Shown piece after piece: positions 59,301 to 64,000 of a stretch of 64,000 nucleotides of DNA; the first letter of the stretch is position 1; every line of letters begins with the position of its first letter. The position numbers and the translations under genes are program-made. Location: contig JAQOTA010000062.1 in the NCBI GenBank assembly GCA_029532415.1, positions 620,001-684,000 of the forward strand, in the 5' to 3' direction. This DNA is from Marasmius tenuissimus. Taxonomy: Eukaryota > Basidiomycota > Agaricomycetes > Agaricales > Marasmiaceae. A model generated the notes under the pieces. It saw only the letters and a list, made by a program, of their open reading frames with translations, did no database searches and had not been told where the DNA came from.

Positions 59301-62039
59301 TATGTCCTTGGTACCTCCGGTTGGATGAGGGTGAGGAGCCACGTCAAGTCGTCCAATCCAAATGCTTGGTCCCACACAGCTTCGTCGACTTCACTCAAGG
59401 CGAGGAGAAGCAAATCGCCGAGGGAACCATTGACAGGCCACGTATCGGAACCTAAGACGCGAAGGGTAGCAGAGGAAGTACGAATCATGGTGTGGACAGT
59501 CATAACCATGTCCTTCGTCAAGGGTGCGACCTTTCCCTTCCTGAGTACGTCCCGGACTGTCAAGTGCAGATGCTCGCGTTTCGAGCACTCAGCCTCATGT
59601 TGAGCATATCTCTTCCATTTGGCTGCGTCGGGGGTCGAAGCGTTTAAAGGAACGTTGACATCGAGCAAGTCAACAAGGCCAAGGGCTCCAATGATTTTCT
59701 GTGGGTTTGTTAAGTCGGGACGAAGACTCGGGAAGAGGAGAACTCGCCTCAATATCGCTCCACGAGTTTAACGGCATGATTGCCAATCGATCCCCAGGAA
59801 TGAAAGTCAACCCGACATTCTTCAAGTCAAACGTGACCTTGCCCGTAACACGGTGAGGATCGTCGTCGATAGATTCACGAGAGATAATCTTCGCCTGTGG
59901 TGTTTGTTAAGTTGGTGAGTGAGAAATAAGAACGAGAAGACGCGAGAGAACATACCCAGAACCGACACTCATCATAAGTACCTCTCATCTCATGGGGCTC
60001 GACGTCCAGGACCGCTTTTGAACGGTACGGTTCCAATCGCTCCTTCATCGACTCGGCGAGGGTACGGTGGACTTCTTGCCATGGACGGCCTACATTATCG
60101 GTTGCTCCGGCATTGCCGCTGAACACGAGTTAGTAAAGGGAGTAGCAGCCGGAAGAGGGGGGAACATACTTAGTCTCCACACGCCCGGTCTTGGCCACAA
60201 CTTCGAGGAATCCATACACCTTATCTACATCTCTTAGTCAGTCTCCGTGTACAGAGTGAACCCTAGAACCGCCAATACTCACAACGATGCGTTCCCATGA
60301 ATCCCTTTTCTCCGGCATACGACTCTACAATCGCATCCAACACCCCAACCAATCTCGGATCCCCAGAAGCCTTGATATAAGGCACAACGGGGTAGTGGTT
60401 CTCAATGGCAGCGAGGAAGGCCCGAACGTTGAGCGGCATCCAGGCGCGAAGGTGAATGGATTCGATGCCGAGGAAAGACTTGAAGTTTGTACGCTACAGT
60501 GGCGAGCGCTTAGTGGGTGGTTGAAGAGAACAAAAAAAGCACGCACTAACAAGAACGTGTCCATACACTGGAAGATCGGCAAAAACAACCCTGAAAGGGC
60601 AGGTAACCGCTTCGAAAGAGGTGCTGAGAATTTGGCGTATCCTTGTCTGAAGGCGCGTCAGTCTGGACTGGACTCACAAGAAAGCCGAGAAGAAGGAACT
60701 CACCCCCATGTAGCGGGCGGCGCAAAGTTTTCTCCCGCACGCGGGTTCACGCTGATTTTGTGGAAGACATACGCGAGTTGATCGATCACCTCTTTCAGCT
60801 TGATCAGCTCGACGAGAAGACCTTCGTTGTCGCGCTCCATTACACGCTCCTGACAACGAGCCATCAGGTCGGGGCCAGGGGTGAAGAGACCATGGACTTC
60901 AGCCTACGAATGATGGTTATAATGGATATCGGACGCTCGAATCAGAGGAAGGATTTTGCTCACCATGCACAACAAGAACATCGCCTCTCCACGGTCGTTA
61001 AATATGGGCCATCGTAAATCCATGTTTTCAGCTCGTTCAAGGTAAGGGTATATTGAGGTAGGGTCGCGAATCTACGAGAGCGGGGGTTAATTCAAAACAA
61101 CCGTGGAGATACGGAACAAATACACACCTTGTAATTGTGTAGACCAACATCCGACTGGGACAGGTAAGGCAACGGTCTCCCCAGACGTATGCAGACTTGT
61201 CGGAAAGGGATCGTAACAGATCTCGGGATGCCCTTCGTCTCTGGCTCCTACAACCACACGAACACCCAACGTCAATTTGGTTTTCAAACTCGATAAAAAG
61301 GACGTACCTCGTCTGGCTCCCCTTTGATATTGTAGAACAACTCCTTCCTCGCTCCCAGGTTCTTAATGCCCTCATGTCCATCGTTGTTCTCCTCATATCT
61401 CCAAATACTCGCCAGAATCCCCAAACACACGACCGCAGCCCACAACGCCTCGTCAGGAATCATCTCAACTCCCCCATCAACGAGAGGCAACTCCAATATC
61501 GCCTCCCTCACCCGTCCACGTGCGATCAACCCAGGCAAACGCTCACACAAATCCGACCAAACTCGACCTTGGGTACGAGCAAGTGCAGCCGGCGCAGCGT
61601 TGGGATCGGGGGGACACAACCCGTGGTCGGTGGAGAGAAACCCGTCTCGCCAGCCAGTTTTGGGACCTACGGCATCGGCACGATCGAGTACCCTACGCGC
61701 TGGTGCACCTAATGCGATGGCTAGGACATCCAACTCTGGTGGGTTGAGGCTGTCGGCGTTCTGGAGCATCGCCTTGGACGAACTGAGGTCTTTTGGCGGT
61801 GCGGAGGGGAGGAGCACCTCGCAGATGGTCTTCTTCTCGCGTTCGAGAGCGGTTTGGATCGCGTTAGGACCTTGAGGGGCGCCGTAGAGTGTAGAGGAGG
61901 AAGGTTGGGGGGAACCGAGCCAGGCGCAGCCTCGAGGGCCATACCCGGAAAAGACGGAGGGGTTTGAAGAGTTGTGCGAGACGGGACAGGCTCCAGATTT
62001 AGAGCCAGTTGCAGGGCATCGCGAAGAGACGGAGGACAT
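56365..62039 (-). CDS. Fusion protein: IDO-superfamily heme dioxygenase + P450-reductase-type FAD/NADPH module + cytochrome b5 + unassigned tail
   Basis: Complement exons: 62039-61308, 61247-61128, 61071-60964, 60903-60704, 60646-60547, 60493-60283, 60224-60170, 60118-59956, 59894-59748, 59698-58293, 58224-57997, 57942-57901, 57831-57501, 57423-56365; 1633 aa. Residues 1-560 follow the indoleamine 2,3-dioxygenase pattern: IPFRQVCIRLGRPLPYLSQS, LHNYK, GLFLPIFQCMDTFLL, WMPLNVRAFLAAIENHY, and GTHRYKVYGF with His489 as likely heme ligand. Residues 564-1000 form a flavin reductase without FMN domain: FIPGDRLAIMPLN, RTYSISS (FAD, 744-749), AGGSGIAPFRSFW (NADPH, 848-860) and YLYICGS. Residues 1013-1080 are cytochrome b5 with heme histidines in HPGG and VGHT. 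Residues 1081-1633 are unassigned. The start at 62039 follows a probable 51-bp leader intron (62173-62123). One intron (59747-59699) is GC-AG. Confidence 0.85.
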
Positions 62040-63557
62040 GTTGGAGTTGTGCGAGATTGTAGGTCTAATTGGTGTCGGTTTGGGTGGAATGGGCTGTCTA
62101 AATTGAATGCAGAAAGAGCGAACTGGTGGGACGAGTGTAAGAAAAGGATAAGGGTGAGAAGTATGTAGACTCACCGAAAATGTGAATGGTAGGTCCAAGA
62201 TGAGGCTACGCTATGCAATAAGTGGCCCTCTGAGAAAGAATGAGGTATACGCTAGCGCAACCTGAAAATGATCTGAAGGAGGGAGATCAAAGAAATCTGA
62301 AACCAGATAGATATAAGTATAAGGAAGGTGAGATCAAAGTCAAGAACAAAAGGGCTGTACTACGCTTACCGAGCCAGCAGATTTTGTGCTCATTCAACAG
62401 CTGCACCCCAGCCTAGCCTAGAACCAGAACAACGAATATGTCGCGAAATGAATCACTGTTTACGAACCATGAATATCACTACCGCCTTTTCCGAGTCCCA
62501 ACGGAATGGTACCTCCGTCAGCGCGGTAGACCGTGGCAACCATCCAACAGATACCCACGGGAAGATCCGCTGTACGGTGAGGTTTCTCGTGTTTGATCGA
62601 ACAAAACGAGGCGGAACAGGTACTGATAGATTGCTTTTGATGGTACATGTATCACGGTGGCGGAGGAGGCTGGAGGAGGGGAGCAGAACTCGAATGAAAC
62701 ACGGCAGAAGGGGATGCAAACATTCGGAGAGAAGGTGCGAGCTATCGGTAGGGGTGGAATAAAGCCAATAGAATGGTAGCGTTCACGCAGGCACGTTTAC
62801 GCTTGGTAGAGATTTTCACTCAGAAAGGTCTTGGCTATGGTTACGTAGTCAGTAAGGTTGTTCAATCGGTCCAATTGAGTATGTTACCGCATGCCAGCAG
62901 CTATGTCTATATGACAGTTGCCAATCACCATGCTACTAGAAAGGATAGATGGGGAGAGGAACTCTGAGCTCGGCGATCTAGGGATGGTTCGAGAACCACT
63001 ATGAATGACTTTGAGGGAGGATGAACTCGAAGGACACACATGGTAACAAGGTCATGGTTACGGTTGAAGAGAAGGGAACAGGCCAAACGGGGACCCACAA
63101 CCCGCTTGTCCCTCGGGTTCCCACGCCCCAACTTACTTCACATCCCATGGCATTGAACTCAGAAACGCAGAAAAGGATCACGAAGCTACCTAGCTTAAGT
63201 CGCTAGATCTCATTCGACGGTACTCTCATTTTACAGCTCCGAATCGACGGTCTCTCTTCATTAGTACTGATGGCTGACCTCTCGTCCATTTAACCAGGCC
63301 ATTTACCCGCAGGTCGAAGAATCATGAAGATCATCACACTCCCGTCCACGTATATAACATCGCTCTTCGGAGCCCGGACTGCCATCATGACTGGCCCGCT
63401 CTTTTCCAGCGCTGAAGCGCCCCAACGGTCGTCAATCAAAGCGGTGCAAGTTGCACTGTACTTACATGTTCATGATGTATCCTCTAGCCTCCTAAAACAA
63501 ATTTCATCTGTTTACTCAGAGCCAGGCCCAAGACAAGTCCATTGATCGTCAAGCAGG
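62040..63557. other. Promoter and intergenic region of the fusion gene
   Basis: A likely 5' leader intron of the fusion gene lies at 62173-62123 (donor GTGAGT, acceptor CACCAG). An in-frame ATG at 62198 upstream of it would add 53 residues if the intron is not spliced, and is less likely. A plus-strand frame at 62328-62762 has no recognisable content. Confidence 0.4.
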
Positions 63558-64000
63558 TCAATCAGGAACCACAAGTATGGAGGCACGTCTCAACGTTTGC
63601 ACGGTCTGCGTATGCAGTTCCTCCATGACCTCCTGTCAGAGCAATCGCAGAAAGAGAGAGAAGAAAGATTTCGTCAACAACCTGACACACAGACCAGAGA
63701 AGATCTAAACGTACTCCCGCGTTCCTAATCTCCCTCGTCAGGCCAACGCCCGTCCCCGCCCACACAACCTGTCTCTCGCTCTCCCCTTCCACTCTCCCTT
63801 CTTCATACCTCCTCACTCTTTCCTCAAGCTCAACCCCTCCCTCCACATCCTCTAAGATTCCGTTGACAATCGCTCTCCCATCTAACCCTTCGGGCCACAA
63901 TGTACCTCTCCTTCGAACCTCGTCGAACGCGGTACTCCTTCGTGTGCTATTCAAGTTTCCAGAGCGACCGGCTCGGAGAATGACATCTTTTTGTAGCGAA
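63558..64000 (-). CDS. Nitronate monooxygenase (2-nitropropane dioxygenase family), C-terminal part
   Basis: Runs in from the right edge on the complement: 64000-63716, then 63632-63558 after an 83-bp intron, ending in TGA at 63560-63558. The visible 119 residues hold the family's C-terminal end: GTLWPEGLDGRAIVNG, an acidic helix (LEERVRRYEEG), RQVVWAGTGVGLTREIRNAG and a final helix (EVMEELHTQTVQTLRRA). The VVWAGTGVGL block contributes to flavin binding in this FMN enzyme family, which oxidises alkyl nitronates to carbonyl compounds and nitrite. Catalytic residues lie outside the window. It is transcribed in the same direction as the fusion gene, about 1.5 kb upstream of it. Confidence 0.85.

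Overview
The window is nuclear DNA of a filamentous basidiomycete, most likely an Agaricomycete. The signs are: genes cut by many 49-90 bp GT-AG introns, F-box proteins with a coiled-coil leader, a heme-thiolate peroxidase, an STE12 factor with both an STE domain and a C2H2 finger, and a tandem pair of lineage-type protein kinases. All exon models were built by eye from splice sites, open frame and family motifs. For every multi-exon gene modelled here the exon lengths sum to a whole number of codons, except NOC1, which is one base short.

Left part (1-9.9 kb): the tail of one F-box gene and a complete F-box paralogue, then about 6.9 kb without a recognisable gene, including a divergent direct-repeat array (about 6.34-8.96 kb). 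9.9-13.5 kb: STE12 transcription factor, 5 exons, 1097 aa. 13.5-24.7 kb: mostly unassigned sequence with decayed coding remnants, plus a D-amino-acid oxidase on the minus strand (18967-20276). 24.7-26.0 kb: an intracellular heme-thiolate peroxidase.

Middle (26.9-45.9 kb) is the conserved core: a 15-exon SNF2-family ATPase, the ribosome-biogenesis factor NOC1/MAK21 (convergent with it), a small secreted protein, a MAM3/CNNM transporter-like protein with 12 exons, an HMG-box transcription factor, and the MID1 calcium-channel subunit. 39.2-42.2 kb is unassigned.

Right part (46.6-64 kb): two tandem protein kinases with exons 2-7 of identical length, then a small family of secreted proteins (one intact gene and three decayed or rearranged pieces on both strands). 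Next comes a 14-exon, 1633-aa minus-strand gene that joins four parts in one chain: an indoleamine-2,3-dioxygenase-superfamily domain, a P450-reductase-type FAD/NADPH module, a cytochrome b5 domain, and a 550-residue tail I cannot assign. The 3' end of a nitronate monooxygenase gene lies at the right edge. The dioxygenase/reductase/cytochrome b5 fusion is the most interesting object here: it looks like a heme dioxygenase that carries its own electron supply.

Limits: no database search was possible, introns are not backed by transcripts, and first exons are the least certain part of each model.
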